In this document: positions 1-7,941 of the stretch, piece after piece
Numbering within the stretch: the first letter of the stretch is position 1
Layout: each line of letters starts with the position of its first letter
Source of the DNA: Dehalococcoidia bacterium UBA1141
Lineage (GTDB): Bacteria; Chloroflexota; Dehalococcoidia; Lucifugimonadales; UBA3495
Direction of reading: 5' to 3'
Assembly: GCA_002311385.1 (NCBI GenBank)
Contig: DCAE01000146.1
Coordinates: 1 to 25,745, forward strand
DNA: 25,745 nucleotides
The notes under the pieces: generated by a model
What the model saw: the letters and a program-made list of their open reading frames with translations, nothing else
What the model was told of the DNA's origin: nothing
Databases searched by the model: none
Program-made: the position numbers and the translations under genes

Positions 1-1
1 A

Positions 2-73
2 TTATCGCTGAACGCCTACATCTTGGAGGTGAGGGCGTTTTACGCCAGGGAGTCGCTTGAAGGTTTGTCCTAG
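2..73 (+). CDS. Possible C-terminal tail of a gene truncated by the window edge
   Basis: One plus-strand frame is open from base 2 to a TAG at 71-73 and gives a 23-residue tail with the motif LSLNAYILEVRAFYARES. A second frame is also open, to a TGA at 58-60, so the coding frame is not certain. The EVRA context faintly recalls the C-terminus of PanB-like proteins, but this is too short to name. Nothing upstream is visible. Confidence 0.2.
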   Translation, partial: LSLNAYILEVRAFYARESLEGLS

Positions 74-156
74 ACGAGCTAATCGCCACCAGCACTGCCG
101 GTCCGTGTTGCTGTTCGCCTTTCACCGAAGTTTTGGACTTAATCACCAAACCACGG

Positions 157-275
157 CCTTGCCCCAAAAGTCTCAGAAACACTGTCATTATGAGTGAAGC
201 GAAGAATCTTTACGCCTGAACCAGGAGATTCTTCGTCGCTTCACTCCTCAGAGTGACAGTTTTAAGGCAAAGCCC
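157..275. repeat. Palindromic interspersed repeat, copy A
   Basis: The core at 181-260 (80 bp) starts actgtcattatgag and ends gagtgacagt. Its two arms are near-perfect inverted copies around a short centre, each holding gaagcgaagaatct or its complement. Flanks gccccaaaag on the left and aaggcaaag on the right extend the inverted symmetry to about 119 bp. The same element occurs at 17783-17900, 21531-21650 and 22828-22947. Copies A and C share one orientation; B and D are inverted. It has no coding capacity. It would fold into a long hairpin in RNA. Confidence 0.9.
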
Positions 276-304
276 TAATCCTCCAACAAACCAGCTAGCT
301 AGTT

Positions 305-326
305 TGTATATATTTTTATATATACA
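305..326. other. AT-rich imperfect palindrome
   Basis: An 8-base arm tgtatata at 305-312 is mirrored by tatataca at 319-326 around a 6-base centre. It lies in the most AT-rich stretch near this edge, just upstream of a candidate promoter. It could be an operator or simply a flexible promoter-upstream element; nothing in the sequence decides this. Confidence 0.4.
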
Positions 327-338
327 CTCACTTGGGTA

Positions 339-366
339 TTTACACGTGAGCAATACTTGTGATACT
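339..366 (+). promoter_or_regulatory. Candidate sigma-70-type promoter for the hydroxyacid dehydrogenase
   Basis: TTTACA at 339-344, a 16-base spacer, then an extended -10 TGTGATACT at 358-366. Transcription would start near 373, about 100 bases before the ATG at 471. The -35 matches consensus at 5 of 6 positions. The call rests on motif matching only. Confidence 0.35.
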
Positions 367-470
367 CAACTACATGTTAGTAATACGAATCACCTAGTAG
401 CCTAGTCTTTGGAGCATCCAGGAGTCTTTTGTTCGCAGTTTCTGGTCTAGAGGAATAGTTATCGCCACCA

Positions 471-601
471 ATGGCCCAAAATACAAGGTCTTAGTCACCG
501 ACTTCGTTTGGCCTTCCACCGAGCCGGAGCGGGAAGTCCTAGCCCAGATAGGCGCAGAAATCGTCGAAGCGCCCGACGGGTCGGAGGACACGCTGGCGTC
601 G
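471..601 (+). other. N-terminal coding segment of the hydroxyacid dehydrogenase, out of frame with its ATG
   Basis: The dehydrogenase frame continues upstream of its first usable start (TTG 602) and encodes a normal family N-terminus: a KVLVTD strand, a EPEREVLAQIGAEIVEAP stretch and a DGSEDTLASL stretch. No ATG, GTG or TTG exists in this frame between the stop at 398 and position 602. An ATG at 471 lies one frame away and hits TAG after seven codons. Adding one A to the run at 478-481 would turn ATG 471 into MAQKYKVLVTD and join the whole gene. The likeliest reading is a one-base deletion or assembly error in the A run. Confidence 0.7.
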
Positions 602-1468
602 TTGGCCGTCGATTGTGACGCCATCATGACCTGCTTCGCTCAGGTCACCGAGAAGGTGGTGCGCTCCGCCGAGAAATGCATCTGCATCAGCCGCTACGGC
701 GTGGGTGTGGACAATATCGCCGTCGCTACGGCCACCGAATTGGGCATCCCGGTGACCTACGTGCCCGATTATTGCGTTGACGAGGTTTCCGACCACGTGA
801 TGGCTTTTCTTCTCACCTGGAACCGCCAGATTGGGTTCTACGACCGTGTGGCCAAGGAAGGGCTCTGGGAAGGAACCCGCTCGCCGGTACCGTTAATCCG
901 TCTCAGAGGGCTGACTATTGGCATCGTTGGACTCGGACGCATCGGCCGGGCGGTGGCTTCCAAGGCCCAAGCCTTCGGCATGGAGATTCTGGCCCACGAT
1001 CCTTTCTTTCCGGCAAACGCTCCTCAGCCTGCGGGAGTGGAGTTGGTTGACCTGGAGAACCTGCTGCAACGCTCGGATTACGTCAGCCTGCACACGCCTC
1101 TGAACGACGATACTCGGGGCTTGATAAGCACCAAGGAACTGGCCATGATGAGGCCTTCGGCCTTCCTGATTAACTGCGCTCGCGGGCCAATCATAGATGA
1201 GCCTGCTCTGTATCTCGCCCTGCGAGATGGCCAGATTGGGGGAGCCGGTTTAGATGTGATGGAGCAAGCAGCGCCGCCAGCGAACCATCCTATGTTCCAA
1301 TTGGACAACCTGCTAGTCACGCCCCATGTGGGTTTCCTATCCCAGCAGTCGGTCCACGAATTGGAGGTGCGGACAGCAAAAGCCACGGTGGACGTGCTCC
1401 AAGGGCGGATGCCCGAGTTCCTAGTAAATCCGCCTGTGTTGCCCCATTCACGAATCAAGTTGGCTTAG
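602..1468 (+). CDS. D-2-hydroxyacid dehydrogenase (CtBP/phosphoglycerate dehydrogenase-like)
   Basis: NAD-dependent 2-hydroxyacid dehydrogenase, expected in the cytosol to interconvert a 2-keto acid and its D-2-hydroxy acid. Numbering from TTG 602: the Rossmann motif GLGRIG is at 110-115. The catalytic triad is R194 (in NCARG), E221 (in DVMEQ) and H242 (in TPHVGF). The substrate motif RYGVGVDN lies at 31-38. The intact frame gives 288 residues, short for a family of roughly 310-340; the missing part is encoded upstream out of frame (471-601), and restoration would give about 332 residues. The true start is therefore probably ATG 471 and the TTG is only the first start left in frame. The general CtBP-like subclass is inferred; substrate is unknown. 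No operon partner is evident. Confidence 0.85.
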   Translation: MAVDCDAIMTCFAQVTEKVVRSAEKCICISRYGVGVDNIAVATATELGIPVTYVPDYCVDEVSDHVMAFLLTWNRQIGFYDRVAKEGLWEGTRSPVPLIRLRGLTIGIVGLGRIGRAVASKAQAFGMEILAHDPFFPANAPQPAGVELVDLENLLQRSDYVSLHTPLNDDTRGLISTKELAMMRPSAFLINCARGPIIDEPALYLALRDGQIGGAGLDVMEQAAPPANHPMFQLDNLLVTPHVGFLSQQSVHELEVRTAKATVDVLQGRMPEFLVNPPVLPHSRIKLA

Positions 1469-1499
1469 AGGCCATTGATTGAGTATGAAACGAGGGACG

Positions 1500-1662
1500 A
1501 AATCCCCCTCGGTCCCCCTTTACGAAAGGTGAAGGCTTGATGTCCTTATTCACAAAGGCGCAGGGTTGATGTCCCTATTCACAAAGGGACAGGTTTGATG
1601 TCCCCATTACAATCGAGCGGGCTTTACGTCCCCCTTTGGTAAAGGGGGATACAGGGGGATTT
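1500..1662. repeat. Inverted-repeat element with internal 29-base tandem repeats
   Basis: About 30 bases at 1500-1529 (aaatccccctcggtcccc and on) are repeated in inverse at 1633-1662 (ending tacagggggattt) with a few mismatches. Between them are two full 29-base units at 1534-1562 and 1563-1591 sharing ttgatgtcc and attcacaaag, and a partial third at 1592-1610. The right arm contains an 8-base-pair hairpin, cccccttt at 1630-1637 against aaaggggg at 1641-1648. It fills the gap between two genes, codes for nothing, and could end transcription of the upstream gene. Confidence 0.75.
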
Positions 1663-1719
1663 AACCGGTCACAAAAATAGCCTAGGCAATATCGGCACAC
1701 CAAAACACAGGAGAGAAAA

Positions 1720-2541
1720 ATGTTCGACAGAATCCAACACATCGGTTATTTGTCCGCCGACTTGGACGCAGCCGTAGCATGGTTTGCCAAGTCATTCGGA
1801 GCGGTGAACGGCGGCGGCGGCACTTTAGGCAAAATTTACGCTGTGCCCAGCGGTGGCCGAAACGCCTACGTGCGGTTCGGGCAGGTTGAGGCTGAGATTA
1901 TCGAGCCCGAGGACAAGACCGGGCTGTCGGGTGATGTCCTGACCCTGCACCACGTTGGCTACATAGTCACGGACATCGAGAAGATTCAAACAAAGTTGAT
2001 AGGCCGCGGCTTCAAGTTCGCAGCGGACAAACCCTTCACCAACGTGATGGGCCAGCAGGTGCTTTATTTCGACGCCACCACGACGAACGGGTCCATGATT
2101 CACCTAACCCAGTTGGCCGACCAGCCCGACACCACGGGCGTTGGCTCCGGCGTGGCAATCGATAACATCGTCCACGCTGGCTATTTGGTGCCGGACTTGG
2201 ATGCCGCTATTGCCTGGTACGTGGAAAAGCTAGACGGCAAGCACATCGGCGGCGGAGCGTCACGCTCCGGCGGGCGCAACGCCTTCGTCAACTTCGGCAA
2301 CGTTCAGGTGGAGCTAATCGAGCCGGAAGAGTCCCGTCGGCCTGCGGCGTCAACCCACGCCATGGACCACGTTGGCTACGTGGTGGCGGACATGCACACC
2401 TGCATGGGCGACTGTCAGAACCAAGGGTTCAAGTTCGTCGACGGAGCGCCAATAACCAACTCCATCAAGCAGCAGGTCGGCTACTTCGACACCGCCACCA
2501 GCATGGGCAGCCGCATGCACCTGACGCAACTGCCGGGGTAG
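1720..2541 (+). CDS. Tandem VOC-domain (glyoxalase/epimerase-like) protein
   Basis: A 273-residue protein made of two vicinal-oxygen-chelate domains (about 2-131 and 147-270). Each carries the four metal-ligand positions typical of methylmalonyl-CoA epimerase and glyoxalase folds: H8, E62, H78, H128 in the first and H152, E201, H217, H267 in the second. The last three pairs are offset by exactly 139 residues, which shows internal duplication. Repeated signatures are HxGYL, GGRNA, ELIEPE, HVGY and MHLTQ. The start is fixed by aggag seven bases before ATG 1720. The family binds a divalent metal and handles glutathione adducts, CoA esters or aromatic diols; the substrate here cannot be read from sequence. 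The stop touches the possible GTG start of the next gene. Confidence 0.85.
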   Translation: MFDRIQHIGYLSADLDAAVAWFAKSFGAVNGGGGTLGKIYAVPSGGRNAYVRFGQVEAEIIEPEDKTGLSGDVLTLHHVGYIVTDIEKIQTKLIGRGFKFAADKPFTNVMGQQVLYFDATTTNGSMIHLTQLADQPDTTGVGSGVAIDNIVHAGYLVPDLDAAIAWYVEKLDGKHIGGGASRSGGRNAFVNFGNVQVELIEPEESRRPAASTHAMDHVGYVVADMHTCMGDCQNQGFKFVDGAPITNSIKQQVGYFDTATSMGSRMHLTQLPG

Positions 2542-2562
2542 GTGGGAAAAAGGTCTGCATCG

Positions 2563-3252
2563 ATGGAAAATCATGGACTATCCGACGAAGAACTTAAGCG
2601 AGTACTTGCATTCGAAGGATATGGGAATAAAACCGCTCCTGACTGGTTTCTAGGCATGGAGGAAGGCGGCGGTTCGATTGAAGAGCTTAAAGTTCGTGCC
2701 CATTCATTCGGGCCAGTCGAGGATTTGCGCTTAGCTCACGAAAAGCTGGGTTGGGGAGACATGCGTCAGCATGTTCCGACATGGCGAGTAATGTCAAAAA
2801 TCGTGATGGCGCTGGAAGGCACGAACGAATGGCAGGGTACAGCTCGCGCTCGTGAGTATCAAGCCAACACTTTGGGGCGGGCTGGCGAGAGCACATTTCT
2901 GACAGAATTAATGCCGCTACCGTGTCCATCGATAGCCGCATGGCCCTACCCAAAAATATTCCCTACAAAGGAAGATTACTATGCGGATATCCGGCCCAAC
3001 CGGATTCGGTGGTTGCGCTCAGAGATTTCAACATCTCAACCACGCATGGTTATCTGCTATGGCAAAGGAAATTGGCCGCATCACATGGAAATTTTTGATA
3101 ACGTCGAATTTAGGCCCCACGTCGATGGAAGAATCAGAGTCGGACAATACCATAGCAGCAAAATTATCTTGCTTCCTTTCCTGTCTTACGATCTCGTTCC
3201 TGCGACGCTAATCGAGCAAATTGCCCACCTATTTAGGCATGAGGTCGACTAG
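2563..3252 (+). CDS. Hypothetical protein, possibly uracil-DNA-glycosylase-fold
   Basis: 229 residues from ATG 2563, which has aaagg nine bases upstream. An in-frame GTG at 2542 directly follows the previous stop but has no clear ribosome site. Residues near 22-30 read FLGMEEGGG, near 161-166 MVICYG, and close to the end ILLPFLSY. The order of a glycine-rich turn after a hydrophobic strand, a mid-protein strand ending in YG and a C-terminal strand resembles the uracil-DNA glycosylase superfamily, where these carry the water-activating loop and the DNA-intercalation loop. Canonical UDG residues are not plainly present, so this is a weak fold guess. Base composition is more AT-rich than the neighbours, which may indicate acquisition. 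Confidence 0.65.
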   Translation: MENHGLSDEELKRVLAFEGYGNKTAPDWFLGMEEGGGSIEELKVRAHSFGPVEDLRLAHEKLGWGDMRQHVPTWRVMSKIVMALEGTNEWQGTARAREYQANTLGRAGESTFLTELMPLPCPSIAAWPYPKIFPTKEDYYADIRPNRIRWLRSEISTSQPRMVICYGKGNWPHHMEIFDNVEFRPHVDGRIRVGQYHSSKIILLPFLSYDLVPATLIEQIAHLFRHEVD

Positions 3253-3318
3253 CGTCAAGGTCGGTGCCTCCCACCGTTAAAACCAACTCCTAGCCTCTAC
3301 CACCCACCCTACTCCACG

Positions 3319-3348
3319 TTGACACCCCAATCCTCCTCGGTGTACGTT
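3319..3348 (+). promoter_or_regulatory. Candidate promoter for aroK-aroB
   Basis: A perfect -35 TTGACA lies at 3319-3324. The best -10 is a weak TACGTT at 3343-3348 after an 18-base spacer. Transcription would begin near 3355, about 30 bases before ATG 3386 and inside the alternative TTG start at 3347, which favours the ATG. Confidence 0.3.
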
Positions 3349-3385
3349 GACCCAAAGGGTTAAATTAGGCTCTCATGCTAATGAG

Positions 3386-3967
3386 ATGAGCGAAGCTAAA
3401 AACATCATATTGGTGGGGTTTATGGGCTCTGGGAAGAGCGTCGTTGGGAGGGCTTTGGCGCGACTGACGGGGCTGTTCATGGTGGACGCCGACGCCGAGT
3501 TGGTGCGCCGGGCGGGTCGGCCCATCAGCCAGATTTTCCAAGAGGACGGAGAAGACGCCTTTCGGGAATTGGAGCGGTCGGTGATTAGGGACCTTTGCTC
3601 CCAGTCGGGCAAGGTTATCGCCGCCGGGGGCGGCTCCTTCGTGGACCCGGACAACCGAAATCTTATGCTGGCCAAGGGACAAGTTATCTGCTTGACCGCA
3701 CGGCCCGAGACCATCTTGAGACGAGTTTCTCAGGCTCAAGGCAACGTTAACCCGAACGCTGATTCGACTGAAGGGAAAGCTCCCCTTCGACCACTCTTGG
3801 CCGGTGATAATCCCCTATTGAGAATCAAGGAACTGCTGGCCCAGCGAGCCGAATCCTACGCCTTGGCCCTATATACTGTTGAGACCGACGAACTAACTCC
3901 GGAACAGGTGGCCCAACGAATTTTGGAGCTTTGCCGGGCCGAAGAGATAGTCAAGGAGAACACTTAA
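3386..3967 (+). CDS. aroK: Shikimate kinase
   Basis: Phosphorylates shikimate at the 3-hydroxyl with ATP, fifth step of the chorismate pathway, in the cytosol. In the 193-residue product: Walker A GFMGSGKS at 11-18, the DAD motif D34/D36 that binds magnesium and shikimate, FRELE at 59-63 with the substrate arginine R60, GGG at 81-83, the lid arginine R135 in PLRPLL, and a C-terminal RAESY with R154. The lid is lengthened by about 15 polar residues at 115-131. ATG 3386 is chosen because it precedes the first strand by the usual distance; a TTG at 3347 would add 13 residues. The stop overlaps the aroB start by one base, so the two are translationally coupled. Confidence 0.93.
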   Translation: MSEAKNIILVGFMGSGKSVVGRALARLTGLFMVDADAELVRRAGRPISQIFQEDGEDAFRELERSVIRDLCSQSGKVIAAGGGSFVDPDNRNLMLAKGQVICLTARPETILRRVSQAQGNVNPNADSTEGKAPLRPLLAGDNPLLRIKELLAQRAESYALALYTVETDELTPEQVAQRILELCRAEEIVKENT

Positions 3968-5067
3968 TGGCCGACCCAGACCTGGCAGCGGAGGTTCACC
4001 ACGCAGGCGGCAGCTATCCGGTTGTTGCCGGGTGGGGAATCATAGACCAACTGGGCCAACGCCTGGGAGACCTGGGCATCAAAGGCCCGGCCTATATCAT
4101 CACCGACGAAAATGTGATGAACCCCTACGGGCGTAGCGTCCAGCGGTCTTTGCAAATCGCCGGAATCGCCGCCCATGTATTCATCATTCCCGCTGGCGAG
4201 TCCAGCAAGAGCTTCGACCTGGCACAGCACATCTTCCACTGGCTGGTGGAGCGCCGGGCTGAACGGGGTCAGGCGATAATCGCCGTGGGCGGGGGAGTGG
4301 CTGGCGACTTGGCCGGATTCGTAGCTGCAACCTTCCTGCGAGGCGTCCCCTTCATCCAGGTCCCAACCAGCATGGCGGCAATGGTGGACGCATCCATCGG
4401 CGGTAAGGTGGCGGTGAACCTTCCAGAAGCCAAAAACATGGTGGGCGCTTTCTACCAGCCCAAGGGAGTCTTCGCCGACGTTCAAGCCCTGTCTACCCTG
4501 GGCAAACGGGAGTTGGCCGAAGGCTGGGCCGAGGCCATTAAACACGGCTTCATCCTGGACGCCAGCCTAGTGGACGTCTTTGAAGAACACGCCGAAGCGC
4601 TGATGAACGTGGAACCCCAGATTTCCACCGAAGTGATTCGGCGCAGCATGGCTATCAAAGCCGAGATTGTCAGCCAGGACGAGCGGGAGACCTTGGGCAT
4701 CCGCATCCTTCTGAACTACGGCCATACGATTGGACACGGCCTGGAATCGTCCACCGGATACGGTCAATTCTTTCACGGAGAAGGCGTTTCCGTTGGCATG
4801 ATGGGAGCAGCCTACATCGCCCGGGAGATGGGTATGATTTCCGACGAACTAGTGGCCAGGCAGAGGACTCTGCTGGAGCGGTTCAATCTGCCAATCCACG
4901 CCAAGGGAGTTTCGGCGGATCAGGTGCTGAAAGCGATGTCCATGGATAAGAAGACCGTGGGCGGTAAAAACCGCTTCGTGTTGCTGGAGGAAGCCGGAAA
5001 GGCGGTGGTGCGCAGCGACGTCCCTCGTGATTTGGTGGAGGCTACCGTCCGCGAACTCACTGAGTAG
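3967..5067 (+). CDS. aroB: 3-dehydroquinate synthase
   Basis: Converts DAHP to 3-dehydroquinate using NAD and a divalent metal, second step of the shikimate pathway. The 366-residue protein has the NAD-binding GGGVAGDLAGF at 108-118, the VPTSMAAMVDASIGGK block at 132-147, and metal ligands E189 (in EAIKHG), H253 (in NYGHTIGH) and H270 (in FHGEG). ATG 3967 overlaps the aroK stop (TAATG) and has aaggag at 3953-3958 eight bases upstream; an in-frame ATG at 3931 lies inside aroK and lacks this site. The gene ends 26 bases before the convergent exporter gene. That gap holds only a 5-base-pair hairpin (gcagg/cctgc). Confidence 0.95.
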   Translation: MADPDLAAEVHHAGGSYPVVAGWGIIDQLGQRLGDLGIKGPAYIITDENVMNPYGRSVQRSLQIAGIAAHVFIIPAGESSKSFDLAQHIFHWLVERRAERGQAIIAVGGGVAGDLAGFVAATFLRGVPFIQVPTSMAAMVDASIGGKVAVNLPEAKNMVGAFYQPKGVFADVQALSTLGKRELAEGWAEAIKHGFILDASLVDVFEEHAEALMNVEPQISTEVIRRSMAIKAEIVSQDERETLGIRILLNYGHTIGHGLESSTGYGQFFHGEGVSVGMMGAAYIAREMGMISDELVARQRTLLERFNLPIHAKGVSADQVLKAMSMDKKTVGGKNRFVLLEEAGKAVVRSDVPRDLVEATVRELTE

Positions 5068-5093
5068 ACAGGCAGCAGGATTTGCCCTGCACT

Positions 5094-6152
5094 CTAAAGC
5101 CCATCGGATTGGGCGGAAACTGAAGAATTTCGTCCTGACTTTATTACTAGGGCGGCTATCACCAAGCAAATCAGGCCACCCACCCCCAGAAGCACCACTG
5201 AAGCTACGGTCGACAACTCATCAATCTCAGCCGCTTCCGACGCCTCTTCCAATCCCACTGCCAAACAGCCGGCTAGCACCACGATTCCGAAGAGAAAACG
5301 GATTCGCGCAGGCTCAATCACCTTGGTGCCCGTTGCGCCCAGTTGGGCTCCGATGGATGCGGCAGCCAGCATGATGACGGCCATCAGCGGGTCCACCCGG
5401 TCGGATGTGGCGTAGATGAAGGTCCCCACGGTCCCGGTGAGCATCACCTGGAATAGACTGGTGCCGATGGCGGTTATAGTGGGGACACCCAAGATGTAGA
5501 TGAGCACCGGGGTCAGTATAAATGCCCCACCTGCTCCCAACAGGCCGGCCAAGAACCCTATCCCCACGCCGATTATCACCGGCAGGAAGATAGAAACGCT
5601 CTCTATCCCCGCCACTGGGAACGCGACCCTTGTTGGCACTTTTCCGATTCCGGGCACCGGCACCCAACTGGGCGGCAACGATAATCGCTGAATCCAAATG
5701 GCCAACCTTGCGGTGGAGATTGCGTCGGGGTCGTTCGCTATCGCCTTTCTTGAACGCAGGTAGTCGAACAATATGAACACGCCCAGCAGCGCCAATAACA
5801 CGACGTAGGTGTAGCGGATGACCGGCCCAGCAAGATTAGCAGCCTCCAACGCTGTATTTAGCCTGGTTGCGCCGTATAGAGCGGGCAAAGAGCCCAAGGC
5901 CATCAAGGCCCCAAGTTTGAAATCAATGTGGCCCAATTGACGGTGCTTCATGGTGTTAACCAGAGAGGCACCCATTATCAAGGTGATGCCCGTGCCCACA
6001 GCATATAGGGGCGGCACCCCGAAAACCAAGAGCCCTCCGGTAATCAAAAACCCGCCACCCACGCCGAAGAACCCACCCAATATCCCTACAATCACGCCCA
6101 AGAACACCAACAATGCTGGGTTGATAACCACTTCGGCGTTAGGGAACCACAT
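5094..6152 (-). CDS. TauE/SafE-family sulfite/organic anion exporter
   Basis: A polytopic inner-membrane protein of 352 residues with about eight hydrophobic segments. It has the two related halves typical of the family: GILGGFFGVGGGFLITG near residues 23-39 and GFLAGLLGAGGAFILTP in the second half, each followed by a GTxL/ATSxF-type segment. Relatives export sulfite, sulfoacetate or other small anions; the substrate here is unknown. The start is taken at ATG 6152 because aaggggg lies seven bases upstream and the next residues lead straight into the first membrane segment. A longer reading to 6263 would run through the small gene in another frame. It overlaps the upstream small gene by 14 bases, so the two are probably coupled. 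Confidence 0.88.
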   Translation of the reverse strand: MWFPNAEVVINPALLVFLGVIVGILGGFFGVGGGFLITGGLLVFGVPPLYAVGTGITLIMGASLVNTMKHRQLGHIDFKLGALMALGSLPALYGATRLNTALEAANLAGPVIRYTYVVLLALLGVFILFDYLRSRKAIANDPDAISTARLAIWIQRLSLPPSWVPVPGIGKVPTRVAFPVAGIESVSIFLPVIIGVGIGFLAGLLGAGGAFILTPVLIYILGVPTITAIGTSLFQVMLTGTVGTFIYATSDRVDPLMAVIMLAAASIGAQLGATGTKVIEPARIRFLFGIVVLAGCLAVGLEEASEAAEIDELSTVASVVLLGVGGLICLVIAALVIKSGRNSSVSAQSDGL

Positions 6153-6327
6153 CTTTGGGCCCCCTTGACCTGTCGTTCTTCCTGCCTGGCCACAAGCAAC
6201 CAAGAACGGGAATGACCAACTCCCAGAACACGTACAACAATAGAGAGATACCCAAGACCGCACCCATGACCGACAGGGCCCACCAGATGGAGTGGTCGGA
6301 GCTAAATGTGGTCAAAAATTCGTTCAT
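6139..6327 (-). CDS. Small single-pass membrane protein coupled to the TauE/SafE exporter
   Basis: A 62-residue protein with one strong membrane segment at about 16-42 (around ALSVMGAVLGISLLLYVFW). A short polar N-terminus precedes it and a basic tail PGRKNDRSRGPKD follows, predicting a cytoplasmic C-terminus. The gene overlaps the exporter start by 14 bases on the same strand, a layout typical of an accessory subunit. ATG 6327 has only a weak ribosome site (aagaa). I do not recognise a named family. Coding status is supported by the membrane profile and the overlap, not by homology. Confidence 0.6.
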   Translation of the reverse strand: MNEFLTTFSSDHSIWWALSVMGAVLGISLLLYVFWELVIPVLGCLWPGRKNDRSRGPKDVVP

Positions 6328-6501
6328 ATTCTTGTTTATGACGCCGTCGGCCTACAGTTGCAACCAGTCGGCACCAGAGGATACGATAGCCATCGCTTGG
6401 GCCATAATCGGCCTTGGGGTCTCGCCCAATTTGGCTGCGTCTTGAGCGCCATATCAGGATAACACCGGACAGAAATACATGAACCTCAGTCTAAAACCGT
6501 T

Positions 6502-7707
6502 ATGACCGTTTCTGAATTCTCTTTCGAGCTCTTTCCCACGAAAACCGATGTCCCTGAATTTGGGGTCAGCGGGCCGCGGGCCGGGCAGTTTCATACGCCC
6601 CACGGCTCGGTGCTCACACCGGCTTTCATGCCCGTGGCTACCCAGGCGTCGGTCAAAGGGCTGTCTCCGGAAGAGGTCAGAGCGGTTGGGGCGGAAATCG
6701 TCCTGAGCAACGCCTATCATCTATACCTGCGGCCAGGGGTGAGCACGGTCCACAATATGGGTGGAGTTCAAGAATTCATGGGTTGGAACGGCCCAGTGTT
6801 GACCGACAGCGGCGGATTTCAGGCCTTCAGCATGGGGGCATTGCGGAAGATAGACGACGATGGAATTAATTTTCGTTCCCACATCGACGGCAGCGCCCAT
6901 TTTCTGAGCCCCAAATTGGCTACTCAGAACCAATTGGATCTAGGCACCGACATCCTGATGTGCTTGGACCAGTGCATCTCTTTCGGAGCAAGCCGGGAGG
7001 AAGTCGTGGCAGCCATGGAACGCACTCACCGTTGGGCGGAGATGTGCCACCAGCACCACGCAGACTCTGGGTTAGCCAAGCGGCAAGCCCTGTTCGGCAT
7101 TGTGCAGGGTGGTACCTTCGAGGATCTGCGGGATGCGTCAACCCGTTTCATCGCAGATATTCCCTTCCAGGGTTACGCCATCGGCGGCTTGGCGGTAGGA
7201 GAATCCAAGGACCAGATGTACCGGACCACCGAGCAGGTGGCTTCTCGTCTGCCACAAGACAAACCCCGCTACCTGATGGGCGTCGGCTCTCCGGAGGACC
7301 TGGTGGAGTGCGTGGCCCGGGGGATTGATATGTTCGACTGCGTGCTGCCCACCCGGGTCGGCCGCAATGGGGCCATTTTCACCAAGTCGGGCAGGGTGGA
7401 CATTACCAAGACACGTTTTTTGGAGCAGCGGGAACCGGTGGAACAAGACTGCGATTGCTATGGTTGCCGGAACTACTCCGCTGCCTACGTCTGCCACCTC
7501 TTCCGGGCCAAGGAGCTGTTGGGAGCCAGGCTGGCTAGCATACACAACCTGCGGTTCATCTTGCGGTTGATGGCAAACATGCGTGAAGCAATCTGGGAAG
7601 GGACGTTTGAGGAATTCCGGCGGGAGTTTCACGAAAACTACGTCCCTACCAGCGAAGCGGCCAGACAGGAACAAAAAGAGAAGTGGTTAAGGGCTAGGGG
7701 AGCCTAG
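6502..7707 (+). CDS. tgt: tRNA-guanine transglycosylase (queuine/preQ1)
   Basis: Exchanges guanine-34 in GUN-anticodon tRNAs for the queuosine precursor preQ1. In the 401-residue product the general acid/base D102 sits in TDSGGFQ and the nucleophile D279 in MFDCVLPTR. The zinc site is C317, C319, C322 (CDCYGC) and H348 (SIHNLR). FGIVQGG (198-204) and AIGGLAVGE (226-234) are the base-recognition segments. Full length for bacterial Tgt. ATG 6502 is the first start in frame but has no clear Shine-Dalgarno. It is divergent from the exporter genes across a 174-base gap with no strong promoter motif. No other queuosine gene is present. Confidence 0.96.
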   Translation: MTVSEFSFELFPTKTDVPEFGVSGPRAGQFHTPHGSVLTPAFMPVATQASVKGLSPEEVRAVGAEIVLSNAYHLYLRPGVSTVHNMGGVQEFMGWNGPVLTDSGGFQAFSMGALRKIDDDGINFRSHIDGSAHFLSPKLATQNQLDLGTDILMCLDQCISFGASREEVVAAMERTHRWAEMCHQHHADSGLAKRQALFGIVQGGTFEDLRDASTRFIADIPFQGYAIGGLAVGESKDQMYRTTEQVASRLPQDKPRYLMGVGSPEDLVECVARGIDMFDCVLPTRVGRNGAIFTKSGRVDITKTRFLEQREPVEQDCDCYGCRNYSAAYVCHLFRAKELLGARLASIHNLRFILRLMANMREAIWEGTFEEFRREFHENYVPTSEAARQEQKEKWLRARGA

Positions 7708-7833
7708 ATTGTTGGCGGTCCAACCGGGGGACTCATGGAGAGTATCGATTATATAGAATCTCAAGACGCGCGGAATGGGAGGTCGTCCAGATTTTCCTAT
7801 TATTCAACCTAAAGCGGGGGATGATATGGTGAT

Positions 7834-7858
7834 CCTTCGACAAGGTCAGGACGAACGG
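7834..7858. repeat. Short interspersed repeat, second family, copy 1
   Basis: The sequence ccttcgacaaggtcagga followed by cgaacgg resembles ggttcgacaagctcacca followed by cgaacgg at 25695-25718. The upstream gatatggt is shared as well. It lies in the 234-base gap between the convergent tgt and sulfur carrier genes. Confidence 0.6.
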
Positions 7859-7879
7859 GGGTAGTTTCTATTTAGCGCT

Positions 7880-7912
7880 CAGCCGCCGCTTAGCGCACAG
7901 CTGACGCGGCTG
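7880..7912. terminator. Inverted repeat between convergent genes
   Basis: cagccgc at 7880-7886 pairs with gcggctg at 7906-7912 around a 19-base loop. It lies between the 3' ends of tgt and the sulfur carrier gene, where a bidirectional terminator would be expected, but there is no T-tract on either side, so function is uncertain. Confidence 0.25.
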
Positions 7913-7941
7913 AACAAGAATTCGTCGAGCAGGAACCGTAC

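Noticed and set aside
1534..1610. 29-base periodic repeats that resemble CRISPR unit length
   Set aside because: The units are contiguous with no spacers between them, only about 2.5 copies, and no cas gene is present.
3931..3966. Upstream ATG for aroB inside aroK
   Set aside because: It would add 12 residues without a ribosome site, while ATG 3967 has aaggag at correct spacing and the standard one-base overlap.
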